The notes below the pieces were generated by a model. That model ran no database searches. It saw nothing but the letters and a program-made list of their open reading frames with translations, and was not told where the DNA came from. 64,000 bases of DNA from Peptoniphilaceae bacterium AMB_02. GTDB taxonomy: Bacteria; Bacillota; Clostridia; Tissierellales; Peptoniphilaceae. Both the position numbers and the translations under genes were made by a program. How positions within the stretch are numbered: position 1 is the stretch's first letter; each line of letters begins with the position of its first letter. Location: assembly GCA_036321625.1 (NCBI GenBank), contig CP143259.1:2220001-2284000 (forward strand). Reading direction: 5' to 3'. Shown here one piece after another: positions 8,985 to 17,899 of the stretch.

Positions 8985-9137
8985 AACATCGCCTCCATAT
9001 ATAATTTATAAAAAATTAGTCACCTCTATTTTACTACATCTAGAGTATTTTCTCAATAAAGGTATATTCTACGGATGGATAATTAAAAAGATAAAATAAA
9101 ACTCAAAATCCTAATTATTAACATGATTTATCTAAAC

Positions 9138-9180
9138 AAAAAATACCGATTTAATCAGTATCTACTGTTCAAATCGGTAT
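9138..9180 (-). terminator. Intrinsic terminator after the histidine kinase gene
   Basis: Perfect 10-bp arms ATACCGATTT/AAATCGGTAT with an inner CAGTA/TACTG helix, followed by TTTTTG on the minus strand; 26 bp after the kinase stop. Confidence 0.85.
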
Positions 9181-9205
9181 AATAGATTATAAACTCCTAT
9201 ATCAC

Positions 9206-10768
9206 TTACCATCTAAATGTAAAAGTAGTTTCAGAGTCCTTACTCTCCACATCTATTTTTATAATGTGATGATTGGCAATCTCTTTGGCTATTGTTAGTC
9301 CTAGCCCCGTTCCTTCGACTTTTTTATCTTTCGCTCTGTAAAAAGGTTCAAAGATAAGGTCTTTTATCTCTACAGGTATTTCACTGCCTATATTGGTAAT
9401 TGAAACGAGATTTTGATTATTTTCTTTTGTTTGCCTGATTAAAATCCTGGAATTCTCTAAAGAATATTTAATCGCATTATTAATCACAATGATAAACATC
9501 TGCCTTAGTTTTGTGTAATCTCCTACGATCGGCAGCACGGTATCCAATACTTCTTTTTCTATCTTAATATTTTTTTCACTTGCGATGAGAGCTTGGCTGC
9601 GTACTGAATCATTCAAGACTTCTACTAGATTTATATCCTCTTTTTTTAATTCATACTTTTTATTACGTAAAATATTTAAATCGGTCAAATCGGAAATCAG
9701 TTTTTCCAGTGTTATGCTCTCTTTGAACAAAATCTCATGATATTCCTTAACAGAATCCGGATCGTCCACAACTCCTGTATTTAATGCTTCCAAAGACGAT
9801 TTGATAACTGTTACAGGTGTTTTTAATTCATGGGACATACTCGAAATAAAATCATCCTTAAGCTGATTTAAGTTTTCAGATTCACTGCGTGCTTCTTCCA
9901 GTCTCTTCGCCAGTGTTTCGATATTACTAGCGAGTGCACCAATTTCGTCATTTTGCTCTACTCCTGAATCGATATCATAATCTCCTATAATCATCTTTTG
10001 AGTAGAGCTGTTAATCGCATTGATGGGGCTGATAAATCTGTTGGCAAAGAATATGGCAAGTATGGTCATAAGTATTATCCCAATAATCATAGAGATTAAA
10101 AATAGATTGGTCGCTGATTTTACAAACTGAGGTAGTGTATCCAGATTATCCTCCAATAGCAGCACTGCTGTGATATTATCGTCTTCATCTTTTATTGGAG
10201 TTGCCACCAGTACCTTTGTCATGTTCTTAAAAAAGGAGCTGGTGCTAAAGGCCTTACTCTCTCCTTTAGACGCCGCTTTAACTACTTCTCTTTCCTTTTC
10301 ATTTAGTTCTTCAAAGGATACCGGCTTTTTGTCCAGACCTACTTCAATTAACTCTTGTTTTAAATCCACTATTCGTATATCTGCCAGTAATAGATCATTT
10401 AACCATTTTATAAGAGGCCTTCCGGGCGTATTGTTTCTTCTGGGTCCCATCATCCTTCCAGATTCAGCATGCATTGGGCTTTGATTGTTTCTTCCTCTTC
10501 CCTTCATTTCTTTTAATTCCATACCGTTTTCTGATTCCGGATCAGCTGTATCGGGATTCTGGTTACCCTGTCCCATAATCTCATTATCGGAGAGCAGACT
10601 CTGTATGGATTTCGAAAGACGTTCTGCTCTATCAATAGTGTAGTTTATGGACATCTTTTCAATATTTCTTTGTCCTGCATAAATATATATTATTCCCGTG
10701 ACAACCGAAAAAAGTACAATTACTATTAAAAAATATATTATTAATCGAAGAGTAATTTTACTATTCAT
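9206..10768 (-). CDS. Membrane sensor histidine kinase
   Basis: 520 residues: TM1 (about 8-30), an extracytoplasmic sensor region (31-220), TM2 (about 221-242), HAMP, HisKA with phospho-His313 (SMSHELKTP), and HATPase with N and G boxes (NNAIKYS; GTGLGLTIAKEI). The sensor begins with a low-complexity stretch, 61-117, rich in Asn, Gln, Arg, Met and Pro (for example RGRNNQSPMHAESGRMMGPR). The following part looks like a small PAS-type sensor. It overlaps its response regulator by 4 nt. The neighbouring secreted ferritin-like protein also has an Asn/Arg-rich tail, so an envelope or metal signal is possible but unproven. Confidence 0.9.
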   Translation of the reverse strand: MNSKITLRLIIYFLIVIVLFSVVTGIIYIYAGQRNIEKMSINYTIDRAERLSKSIQSLLSDNEIMGQGNQNPDTADPESENGMELKEMKGRGRNNQSPMHAESGRMMGPRRNNTPGRPLIKWLNDLLLADIRIVDLKQELIEVGLDKKPVSFEELNEKEREVVKAASKGESKAFSTSSFFKNMTKVLVATPIKDEDDNITAVLLLEDNLDTLPQFVKSATNLFLISMIIGIILMTILAIFFANRFISPINAINSSTQKMIIGDYDIDSGVEQNDEIGALASNIETLAKRLEEARSESENLNQLKDDFISSMSHELKTPVTVIKSSLEALNTGVVDDPDSVKEYHEILFKESITLEKLISDLTDLNILRNKKYELKKEDINLVEVLNDSVRSQALIASEKNIKIEKEVLDTVLPIVGDYTKLRQMFIIVINNAIKYSLENSRILIRQTKENNQNLVSITNIGSEIPVEIKDLIFEPFYRAKDKKVEGTGLGLTIAKEIANHHIIKIDVESKDSETTFTFRW

Positions 10769-11442
10769 TTCAAAACCTCAAATTTATAGCCGACCCCACG
10801 TATTGTGGCAATTTCCCAAGATTCATTTTTCCCTAGTTTGCTGCGTAGACGCTTTATATGCGAATCTACAGTTCTAGGGTCTCCAAAATAATCATCGCCC
10901 CAAAGAGTATCGAGCAGATTGTCCCTAGTGAATACTTTTTCACTATTTTCGACTAAGAGCCATAGTATTTCAAATTCTTTTTTGGTAAGGGATATCTTTT
11001 CACCTTCGATTTCACATTCATATTTATCCATATCCAATCTAAGGTTTTCTATTTCAATAATTCGCTTTTTTTGATTTTTAGTTTCGACTCTACGTAGTAT
11101 TGCTCGAACACGTGCCATGACTTCTGCTACCGAGAAAGGCTTTACGATATAATCGTCTGCACCATAATCAAGTCCCATAATCCTCTCGTAGTCTTCGCCT
11201 TTTGCGGTTATTAAGATTACCGGAATCATCGATTCACTTCGGATTCTCTTTAATAGTTCATACCCGTTGAGTTCAGGCATCATGATATCCAGTAGAATGA
11301 TATCGTATTTATTCGCTTTAAATTTCTCCCATGCCTCAGAACCATCATATGCAACATCCACTTCCATTCCTTCTTTTATGGCAAAAGCCTTGAGTACTTC
11401 AGTTATCTGCACATTGTCATCGACGATTAATGAACGAACCAT
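10765..11442 (-). CDS. OmpR/PhoB-family response regulator
   Basis: 225 residues. The receiver domain has the acidic pair in VDDN, phospho-acceptor Asp52 (ILLDIMMPE), Thr in LITAKGE and Lys in IVKPFSV. The C-terminal winged helix (about 130-225) ends RTVDSHIKRLRSKLG...IRGVGYKF, diagnostic of the OmpR class. It is translated from AGGAGGAGGAA and coupled by a 4-nt overlap to the kinase, its cognate partner. Targets are unknown; the divergent or adjacent envelope gene at 11564-12268 is the nearest candidate. Confidence 0.94.
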   Translation of the reverse strand: MVRSLIVDDNVQITEVLKAFAIKEGMEVDVAYDGSEAWEKFKANKYDIILLDIMMPELNGYELLKRIRSESMIPVILITAKGEDYERIMGLDYGADDYIVKPFSVAEVMARVRAILRRVETKNQKKRIIEIENLRLDMDKYECEIEGEKISLTKKEFEILWLLVENSEKVFTRDNLLDTLWGDDYFGDPRTVDSHIKRLRSKLGKNESWEIATIRGVGYKFEVLK

Positions 11443-11475
11443 TCCTTCCTCCTCCTTTGAATCAAGAACTAATTA

Positions 11476-11510
11476 AATAAGAGTACAAGTTATCATCTTG
11501 CACTCTTATT
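11476..11510 (-). terminator. Intrinsic terminator between ferritin-like gene and response regulator
   Basis: 14-bp stem AATAAGAGTGCAAG/CTTGTACTCTTATT (one G-U pair), loop of 7. The stem ends in TTATTT on the minus strand and lies 54 bp past the ferritin-like stop, so the two-component genes need their own promoter or read-through. Confidence 0.75.
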
Positions 11511-11563
11511 TATTATATCACTTTAATACAATACATCAAAATCTAAGCTTTATTCTGGTTTAC

Positions 11564-12268
11564 TTATTTTACTCTGTTTTGCCTAGTCTCGCGGTTGAAC
11601 TCTCCGGTACAATTTAATCCTCTATTTCCTCTATCATTAAATCGTCTAAACTGTCTTGAGTTTTGTAAATCCTCACTGTTTTCATTATTCAGCCATCTGT
11701 TTTGTCTTTCAACTCCACCGGAACAGTTCTCATTACAGTTTTCGTTTCTGTTCATTCTCCTGTTCTCACCACTAAATCTATGGTTTATAATGCCATCTTC
11801 TTCGAAGTCTTCGATGGCTCTCTCTAGAGATGCGGCATGTCGTTTTGATCCTTCTCTTAGACGTTCATAGGTAGCCTTCTCGATATCATTTTCTGCATTT
11901 TTTATCTTGCTTTCATAAGCTGCTACATCGTCATTCTCGAATTTTAGAGCTTCTTTTAATGCAGTCAACTCATCATCGCTTGTTACAACATCGATTTCTT
12001 TCTCTTCTGCTTCATAGCCCAGCTTTGCCATCGCCCTTGCTACTAAATTTGCATGATTCGACTCAGCTTTGACTAGCCTTGAATAATACGAATCATTATC
12101 GAATTTCTCTACCAATTGTTCATACATTTTCTTAGCGTATATTTCGCCATCGTATTCCTCTTGTAAACTTGCTTTTACATCATTTGCAGCAAATGTTTTT
12201 GGAACCATTACAGACAATGCAGTAAGTACAACGGCTCCTGTTATTATGATTTTCTTAAAACTTTTCAT
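11564..12268 (-). CDS. Secreted ferritin-like (DUF2202-type) protein with Asn/Arg-rich tail
   Basis: 234 residues. A signal peptide (MKSFKKIIITGAVVLTALSVM, cleavage near VPKTFAAN) precedes a helical domain with repeated acidic/His motifs such as EEYDGEIYA, KAESNHANLVARAM, FENDDVAAYES and EGSKRHAASLERAI. This is the four-helix pattern of DUF2202/rubrerythrin-like proteins that bind di-iron or other metals. Residues about 170-234 are low-complexity Asn, Arg and Glu with Cys in NENCNENCSGG. The start was placed at the ATG following GGAGGGATATA; the longer frame would begin upstream of the promoter -10 box. Export is predicted; function is inferred only from fold. Confidence 0.72.
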   Translation of the reverse strand: MKSFKKIIITGAVVLTALSVMVPKTFAANDVKASLQEEYDGEIYAKKMYEQLVEKFDNDSYYSRLVKAESNHANLVARAMAKLGYEAEEKEIDVVTSDDELTALKEALKFENDDVAAYESKIKNAENDIEKATYERLREGSKRHAASLERAIEDFEEDGIINHRFSGENRRMNRNENCNENCSGGVERQNRWLNNENSEDLQNSRQFRRFNDRGNRGLNCTGEFNRETRQNRVK

Positions 12269-12316
12269 TATATCCCTCCATGTTTTTATTACAAAGCATC
12301 TCTTTGTTTCAATTGC

Positions 12317-12322
12317 ATTATA
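12317..12322 (-). promoter_or_regulatory. Extended -10 promoter element for the ferritin-like gene
   Basis: TGC-TATAAT on the minus strand, with no good -35 hexamer at the usual distance. It lies about 50 bp upstream of the chosen start, supporting the shorter reading frame. Confidence 0.5.
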
Positions 12323-12448
12323 GCAAGATACTTTGACTTTCATGTGATAGTTATATGTCTTTTATATGTCTTTTTATTTATTTTGTATTTTTCTCTTTAT
12401 AATTAAATTCTCTCACTTATATGTTAAAATACTATATGGAGGTATTTT

Positions 12449-14314
12449 ATGAACTTAACTAAAGCTCAAGAAGAAGCGTCAATGCACTATAAAGGCCCTG
12501 CTCTCGTACTCGCAGTACCCGGCGCCGGCAAAACTACCGTGCTTCTTAAAAGAATCGAAAATTTAATAAAAATATACGGAATAAATCCTCATAATATACT
12601 GTCGATTACCTTCAGTAAGTCTCAGGCTGTGGATATGGAGTCAAGATATGAATCGGCCATTAAGTCCATCAATCCTAAGACCAGTCCTCATTTTTCTACT
12701 ATACATGCCTTTGCCTATAGCATTTTAAGAGCGTATAGTAAAGAAAATAATAAAAGTCTTAAGCTGATTGAAGGTGTTTCGGATTATAATAAGTTCTCTC
12801 TTATTAAAAGACTATACTATAATTTGAACAATTCTTTTATAGCAGATGACACTTTAGAGGAGTTTTTTACATCTCTTACTTTTATTAAAAACAGTATGAT
12901 AAATCCTGAAGAATACGTAGCCTCTCATAGACCGCAGATTAAGAATTTTATAAAGCTCTACAAGCTCTATGAGGATACCAAGTCAGAAAACAATATGATT
13001 GACTTTGACGATATGCTCACCAATGCGCATCGGATACTCATGTCGGATGAAAAAATACTTAGAAGAATCAGAAATAGATATAAATATATACAAGTCGATG
13101 AAGCGCAAGATACTTCTAAGATTCAGCTTGAGATGATAAAACTAATCTCCAAACCATATGACAATCTTTTCATGGTGGCTGATGACGACCAGTCCATCTA
13201 TGGCTTCAGAGGTTCAGCTCCTGATGAATTATTGGCTTTTAGGGAAACCTATCCCGATGGAAAGCTGTTTTTTATGGAGGAGAATCATAGATCTTCCAAG
13301 GATATTGTGCTGGTTTCGAACAGGTTTATAAATGATAATGTCAACAGATATAAAAAGGTCATTTCTACTTCTAAAGATAAGTATAAGCCTATAAAACTCG
13401 TCACTTGTAAAAATATCCATGTCGAGCACAAATACTTAATTGACAGCATAAAAGAAGAGAGGTTAAATTATCCGGACTCCAATATTGCTGTTTTGTACAG
13501 AAATAATATTTCAGGTCTTACTCTGATAGACAATTTTGAAAAAGCGGGAATACCCTTTAGTATTAAAGATAAGAGGACGTATTTGGACCATTATGTAATT
13601 GAGGACATTTTAAATATCTTGAAATTTTCTTTAGATACGACAGATGTAAGTTTGTATGAACAGATTTACTATAAACTAAATGCTTATCTTAGGAAGGACT
13701 ACTTAAATCATTTGAGCTATATGGATTCTTCAATGACTGTTTTTGATTCACTTCTGGAGATACCATATCTAAAGGAGTATCAGATAGACAGAATATTTCA
13801 ATTGAAACACTCTTTTAAGAGATTGAGCAAGCTTCCACTTGATAGGGCGATAGAATACATTGAGAATACCATAGGTTATTCTGATTACTTAAAAGAAAAG
13901 ATAAAAAGGTCCGGAACGGCAGGATTTTCAACTGAACTCATACTTGAAAGTCTAAAACTGCTCGCCAAGGGCTTAGAGTCTCCTTATGAATTGGAAGAGA
14001 AACTTATGAGGATTAAGAATCTCAGGACTTTCAAAGTGCCGGGTTCTGTAAGCCTGTCGACAATCCACTCTTCAAAGGGTTTGGAATATGATTCGGTATA
14101 TGTGGTGGATTTAGTGGAAGGAGAGTTTCCTTCAGATAAATCCGTAGACATCGATCCTAGGGGGATAGATTTAAGTTTAGAGGAGGAAAGGCGGATTTTC
14201 TACGTAGCTATTACCAGAGCTAAAAAACAGCTAACTCTACTGAGTTTAAAGAGCAGAAATAATGAACCTGTAGCCCCTTCCTCATTTTTTACCAAACTTA
14301 AAAAAATAAAATAA
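12449..14314 (+). CDS. UvrD/Rep-family ATP-dependent DNA helicase
   Basis: 621 residues of superfamily 1 helicase. Motifs in order: N-terminal Q motif LTKAQEEA, Walker A VPGAGKTT (23-30), motif Ib region STIHAFAYSIL, motif II VDEAQD (near 213), motif III ADDDQSIYGFRG, motif V TIHSSKGLEYDSVYVVDLVEGEFPS and motif VI EERRIFYVAITRAKKQL. It unwinds DNA 3' to 5'. It is about 100 residues shorter than PcrA/UvrD, mainly in the 2B region and C-terminus, so it is a compact UvrD-like accessory helicase rather than PcrA itself. It is one of the few plus-strand genes, preceded by GGAGG and flanked by its own terminator. Confidence 0.92.
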   Translation: MNLTKAQEEASMHYKGPALVLAVPGAGKTTVLLKRIENLIKIYGINPHNILSITFSKSQAVDMESRYESAIKSINPKTSPHFSTIHAFAYSILRAYSKENNKSLKLIEGVSDYNKFSLIKRLYYNLNNSFIADDTLEEFFTSLTFIKNSMINPEEYVASHRPQIKNFIKLYKLYEDTKSENNMIDFDDMLTNAHRILMSDEKILRRIRNRYKYIQVDEAQDTSKIQLEMIKLISKPYDNLFMVADDDQSIYGFRGSAPDELLAFRETYPDGKLFFMEENHRSSKDIVLVSNRFINDNVNRYKKVISTSKDKYKPIKLVTCKNIHVEHKYLIDSIKEERLNYPDSNIAVLYRNNISGLTLIDNFEKAGIPFSIKDKRTYLDHYVIEDILNILKFSLDTTDVSLYEQIYYKLNAYLRKDYLNHLSYMDSSMTVFDSLLEIPYLKEYQIDRIFQLKHSFKRLSKLPLDRAIEYIENTIGYSDYLKEKIKRSGTAGFSTELILESLKLLAKGLESPYELEEKLMRIKNLRTFKVPGSVSLSTIHSSKGLEYDSVYVVDLVEGEFPSDKSVDIDPRGIDLSLEEERRIFYVAITRAKKQLTLLSLKSRNNEPVAPSSFFTKLKKIK

Positions 14315-14345
14315 GTAATAGTTATTCCAAAATAACCATAAGCTC

Positions 14346-14378
14346 AAAAGGACCTGCCCAAATGATAGGTCCTTTTTT
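14346..14378 (+). terminator. Intrinsic terminator after the helicase
   Basis: Stem AAAAGGACCT/AGGTCCTTTT around an 11-nt loop, ending in TTTTTT on the plus strand, 32 bp past the stop. Confidence 0.88.
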
Positions 14379-14689
14379 ATCGTAATAAATTAGGTCATAA
14401 AACTAATGGGATTAGACTTGTGAAATTAATATTTTGTATAAATATAACTATGTTTCTGAAAAAAATAATTATTTATACAAGAAATCTGGAATATAAAATA
14501 ATATTTGCATGAAATTACAACAAAAAAAAACAATGCTAGTAGTTTGACAAAAAAGTATTTAGTGTAAATAAGCATGCGTATATACACCCAAACATATACA
14601 TATATAATACATCAAAGGTGATTTTATACTAGGATTTAATGGATATTTATACGGAAAAGTCAATTATGTCAAGCCTCTTTCTGAGATAG
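14379..14689. other. AT-rich gene-less stretch, possibly a short plus-strand transcript
   Basis: No convincing gene. A TTGACA at 14545-14550 with a weak AT-rich -10 box 15-18 bp later, or TATAAT near 14600, could start a transcript that would end at the bidirectional hairpin at 14698-14740. It would hold only a 16-codon ORF (MDIYTEKSIMSSLFLR at 14640-14690) behind a weak AGGA. A small RNA or leftover sequence are both possible. Confidence 0.3.
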
Positions 14690-14740
14690 AAAAAAAGAAG
14701 GTAATGAATCAGGATGTTTTAGGTTCTGACTCATTACCTT
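14690..14740 (-). terminator. Bidirectional intrinsic terminator (DUF1622 gene)
   Basis: Stem AAGGTAATGAATCA/TGACTCATTACCTT (14698-14740, one mismatch). T-rich runs lie on both sides, CTTTTTTTCT on the minus strand and CCTTTTTCATTTTT on the plus strand. It can serve the minus-strand gene ending at 14763. Confidence 0.8.
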
Positions 14741-14762
14741 TTTCATTTTTGGTTTTTGGGAT

Positions 14763-15173
14763 TTATTCACCCATTTCCAAATCTTCTACACATTGTCTTA
14801 CTTTTTCTTGATTCATCTCTTTTTGTTTTACAGCTACATGTCTTTCTTTTTGAATCAGTTCCCAATGAATAATCAAGGTTAGAAATATCCTTATAATTAT
14901 CAATGCTCCTACTTCGATTATCTGCGAAGTGGATCTGACTATAAGAGTTTTTAGTATTTCTGCAGCCAAAAGAATCTCAAGAGCTGTTGATAATCCGGAG
15001 CTTACGAGTGCGTCTGCGCCGGCTTCTCTAAAGTTGAATTTTCTGATTACAGCTAATTGATAAAAACCCCTTATTACTGCTACTATGACAATAACTACTC
15101 CAAGGAATTCTATAATCATTGCTGCGTATTTTATTATTTCTCCAAATAGATCTTGAATTAGTATGTCAATCAC
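14763..15173 (-). CDS. DUF1622 small membrane protein
   Basis: 136 residues with three hydrophobic segments: about 12-35 (AAMIIEFLGVVIVIVAVIRG), 55-75 around ALVSSGLSTALEILLAAEIL, and 85-105 (EVGALIIIRIFLTLIIHW). A charged, Glu/Lys-rich C-terminal tail follows. The pattern matches DUF1622, an inner-membrane family of unknown function. It lies 10 bp downstream of the SPFH/zinc-ribbon gene, so the two may be co-transcribed. Confidence 0.8.
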   Translation of the reverse strand: MIDILIQDLFGEIIKYAAMIIEFLGVVIVIVAVIRGFYQLAVIRKFNFREAGADALVSSGLSTALEILLAAEILKTLIVRSTSQIIEVGALIIIRIFLTLIIHWELIQKERHVAVKQKEMNQEKVRQCVEDLEMGE

Positions 15174-15182
15174 CTACATTTA

Positions 15183-16410
15183 TTATTTAAAAGGGTTCCC
15201 GCATTCAGGGCAGAATTTAGGCGCCTCTGCACCTGCAGGTGGTGTGTAGCCACAGTTTCTACAGGAATTGTTAAGGTTCTCCGGTTTTTTATGTCCGCAG
15301 TTTGTACAGAAGTTGCCTTGATTTGCTGTACCGCATTCAGGACAGAACCATCCTCCGGCAGGTTTTTGAGCTGCTCCTTGTGCCTCTTGAGCTTTTTTTA
15401 GCTTCTTCAGCTTTCATCTGCTCGATATTTGATGTAGAAAAATTGCCCATTACATTTCCTGCTGCTCCCATTCCGAATCCCATACCCATATAGGATTGAG
15501 TTGCTCCACCTTCATTTGATCCGGCAGCCTCAAGTCCTCTGGCTATTGAGCCTTGTACATAACCTTCTCTTACTCTAGCATCGCCTAGCATTGCACCTTG
15601 GTTTCTCATATTTATGAGTTTTTGAGATTCTTCATCATAGGATATACTTGCCAAACCTACGTTTTGAACTTCCATTCCTCTTTGTGTTTTCCAGTTGTCA
15701 TCAAGTACATCTCTCATTTTATTGCTCAGTTCCATGCTCTTGGATACAACATGAGAAATTCTCTCGCCATCGACACTCAGCATATTGATTGAGGTCTGTA
15801 ATGCCTCTAAGAACTCGGATAGGTATTGTTCGTTTACTTCGTCTATTTCCAGTTTACTGGCATTTCTGGGTACAACTTCTCTAAAGAATAAGATAGGATC
15901 TGTTATTCTTATCGAATAATTACCATGAGCTCTAAGGAAAAGTTCTGAATTATAGAAATTGTCAAAATAGTTTATGGCATTTCTGGTTCCAAATTTAATT
16001 CCTTTTATCTCTTGAGTATTGATGTAGTATACTTCTTGCTTTGTCGGAGGCATTCCACCAAATTTTATTCTGTTGAATGACTCTCTGATTGCATCTCCAA
16101 AGTTTCCGTTAAACATGGAAGGAGCAGACTTATTATCGACTTTAAAATACCCCGGCTCAGCAGTATAATCAATAATTTTTCCACCATCTACTAAAATCAT
16201 AAATTGGTTTTGATTTACATGAATTACCGAACCGTCAGTTACTAAATTGGACGTTCCCTTGACATTGGCTCCTCTTTTAGAGTCTCGTCTAACCTGTACT
16301 CCTGAGGTAAAAACCGTTTGTGCTCCCATGTCATCAGCTTCAATAACCTCCAACCATTGATCGGCTAGAGCTCCACCTATAGCATCTGTTGCAGCTTTAA
16401 TTAATCCCAT
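15183..16410 (-). CDS. SPFH-domain / virion-core-like protein with C-terminal zinc ribbons, frameshifted
   Basis: The N-terminal 335 residues (MGLIKAATDAIGGALADQW start) form an SPFH/band-7-like domain of the YdjI type, then a Gly/Met-rich linker (YMGMGFGMGAAGNVMGN). In the assembled frame the protein ends after 357 residues in an unrelated tail. If one A of the A7 run (15393-15399, seven T on the plus strand) is skipped, the frame continues to a stop at 15183. It then encodes two zinc ribbons, FCPECG...FCTNCG and SCRNCG...FCPECG, which is the normal architecture of this family. So the true product is about 408 residues. Known relatives associate with membranes; YdjI-like proteins are linked to membrane-stress or PspA-like systems. 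Confidence 0.8.
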
Positions 16411-16475
16411 ATCACACCTCTTCTTATATGTTTTTGATAATAGCTTTCCTACTATATTTACCCAATTATGAAGAT

Positions 16476-17297
16476 TTATAATCTAAGACCACTATCTTCT
16501 TTTTCTAACGATATATCCATGCTTCCCGATCTGAAACCTTCGAGGTCCAGGCTTATATAATTAAAACCGCATTCTTTAATCAGTTCTATAATCTGTTTTC
16601 TCTTTTCTACCGCCTCTACTAGGTCTTCCTCATCCAGTTCAAGTCTTATTAATTCATCATGCGCCCTGGCTCTGATATTCTTAAATCCCATCTCCTGTAG
16701 ACCATTTTCTATTTTTTCAAGTGCTTTAAACAGTTTCATACTCAAGGTCTTTTCATATGGGATTCTGGTAGCCATGCATGGAGATGACGGCTTTGAATGC
16801 GTGGATATTCCGAGTTCTGCCGCCAGTTTTCTGACCTCGTCTTTTGTAATCCCAAGTTCCATAAGCGGGCTTTTAATTCCAAGTTCTTTAAGTGCTTTTA
16901 TTCCGGGTCTATAGACCTTTATATCGTCTGCATTTGTTCCGTCTACGATGTATTTAAAGCCCTGTTTAACTCTCTCGGCATGGATTGTATTAAAGATATG
17001 TTTCTTGCATAGGTAGCATCTGTCAATCGGATTTTCCTTGATTTCATCCGGAATATCCGTTTCACTGCGTATTATGTGTTCTATACCGTACGATTTGCAT
17101 AGTTTTGACGCTTCCTCTATTTCACGTGTTTTCATTAGTGGGTTTTCGAAAGTAAAGGCAATTGTTTTATTCGGGTTAATCGATGCGAGTACATGCAGTA
17201 ATAATGCAGAGTCCACTCCTCCCGAAAAAGCAAGAATCACTCCATCTTCTACAAGTTCTTCAAGTCTTTTCTTAAGTTTTTCAAAGTTTTTTTCCAT
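16476..17297 (-). CDS. larE: ATP-dependent sacrificial sulfur transferase LarE
   Basis: 273 residues. The PP-loop SGGVDS (25-30) binds ATP, RCYLCKKH (93-100) and the sacrificial cysteine Cys174 in SKPSSPCMATR are in place. LarE activates and thiolates the nickel-pincer nucleotide precursor of lactate racemase and related enzymes, ending with dehydroalanine on itself in the one-cysteine type. No larB, larC or larA is in the window, so it may serve another enzyme or have partners elsewhere. The start was set at MEKNFEKL behind GGAGAA; the longer frame would begin inside the preceding terminator. Confidence 0.88.
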   Translation of the reverse strand: MEKNFEKLKKRLEELVEDGVILAFSGGVDSALLLHVLASINPNKTIAFTFENPLMKTREIEEASKLCKSYGIEHIIRSETDIPDEIKENPIDRCYLCKKHIFNTIHAERVKQGFKYIVDGTNADDIKVYRPGIKALKELGIKSPLMELGITKDEVRKLAAELGISTHSKPSSPCMATRIPYEKTLSMKLFKALEKIENGLQEMGFKNIRARAHDELIRLELDEEDLVEAVEKRKQIIELIKECGFNYISLDLEGFRSGSMDISLEKEDSGLRL

Positions 17298-17320
17298 ATA
17301 TTCTCCATGCTTAAATTTAT

Positions 17321-17346
17321 AAAAAAGTGCAGTCAATGACTGCACT
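17321..17346 (-). terminator. Intrinsic terminator of the methylaspartate operon
   Basis: Stem AGTGCAGT/ACTGCACT with up to 10 pairs, followed by TTTTTT on the minus strand. It overlaps the stop codon of the mesaconase beta gene (17345-17347), ending the operon and separating it from larE. Confidence 0.88.
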
Positions 17347-17890
17347 ATTTTAAATATTCTGCTCTACCTATTTCGTATAGATTTTCACCTTTTGAGTCAA
17401 TTGTGACTGTTACAGGGAAGTCTTCTACATAGAGCTTTCTAACTGCTTCAGCACCTAAATCTTCATAGCAGATAATTTCTGCCGATTTGATTGTGCTTTT
17501 GATTAGTGCAGCTGCTCCACCGATAGCGGTAAAGTAAACAGCACCATGTTCAACTATCTTATCTATTACTTCTGGACTTCTCTTACCTTTCCCAATCATA
17601 CCCATAAGACCTTCGTCTAATAATTGAGGCGTGTAAGCATCCATTCTATAACTTGTAGTCGGTCCCGCTGATCCTATAGGTTGTCCTTCAGGAGCAGGCG
17701 TCGGTCCAACATAGTAAATAACTTGTCCCTTTACATCAATTGGAAGTGGTTCACCTTTTTCAAGTAGTTCTACCAGTCTTTTATGAGCTGCATCTCTTCC
17801 TGTATAGATATATCCTGTGATATATACTACATCTCCTGCTTTTAAATCTTTAAGGTCTTCTCTGGAGAATGGTGTTTGTAATTTAATCAT
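17345..17890 (-). CDS. Class I fumarase-type hydro-lyase beta subunit, probable mesaconase
   Basis: 181 residues, the C-terminal half of a two-subunit class I fumarase. It carries LKAGDVVYITGYIYTGRDAAHKRL, the GPTTSYRMD segment (about residues 75-85), IGKGKRSPEVID and GGAAALIK, all typical of this subunit. With the alpha subunit it forms an oxygen-sensitive [4Fe-4S] hydro-lyase. Family activity alone would read fumarase or tartrate dehydratase. Its position last in a glutamate mutase/methylaspartate operon makes mesaconate hydration to citramalate the likely reaction. It follows alpha by 9 nt. Confidence 0.88.
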   Translation of the reverse strand: MIKLQTPFSREDLKDLKAGDVVYITGYIYTGRDAAHKRLVELLEKGEPLPIDVKGQVIYYVGPTPAPEGQPIGSAGPTTSYRMDAYTPQLLDEGLMGMIGKGKRSPEVIDKIVEHGAVYFTAIGGAAALIKSTIKSAEIICYEDLGAEAVRKLYVEDFPVTVTIDSKGENLYEIGRAEYLK

Positions 17891-17899
17891 ATTCCCCTC

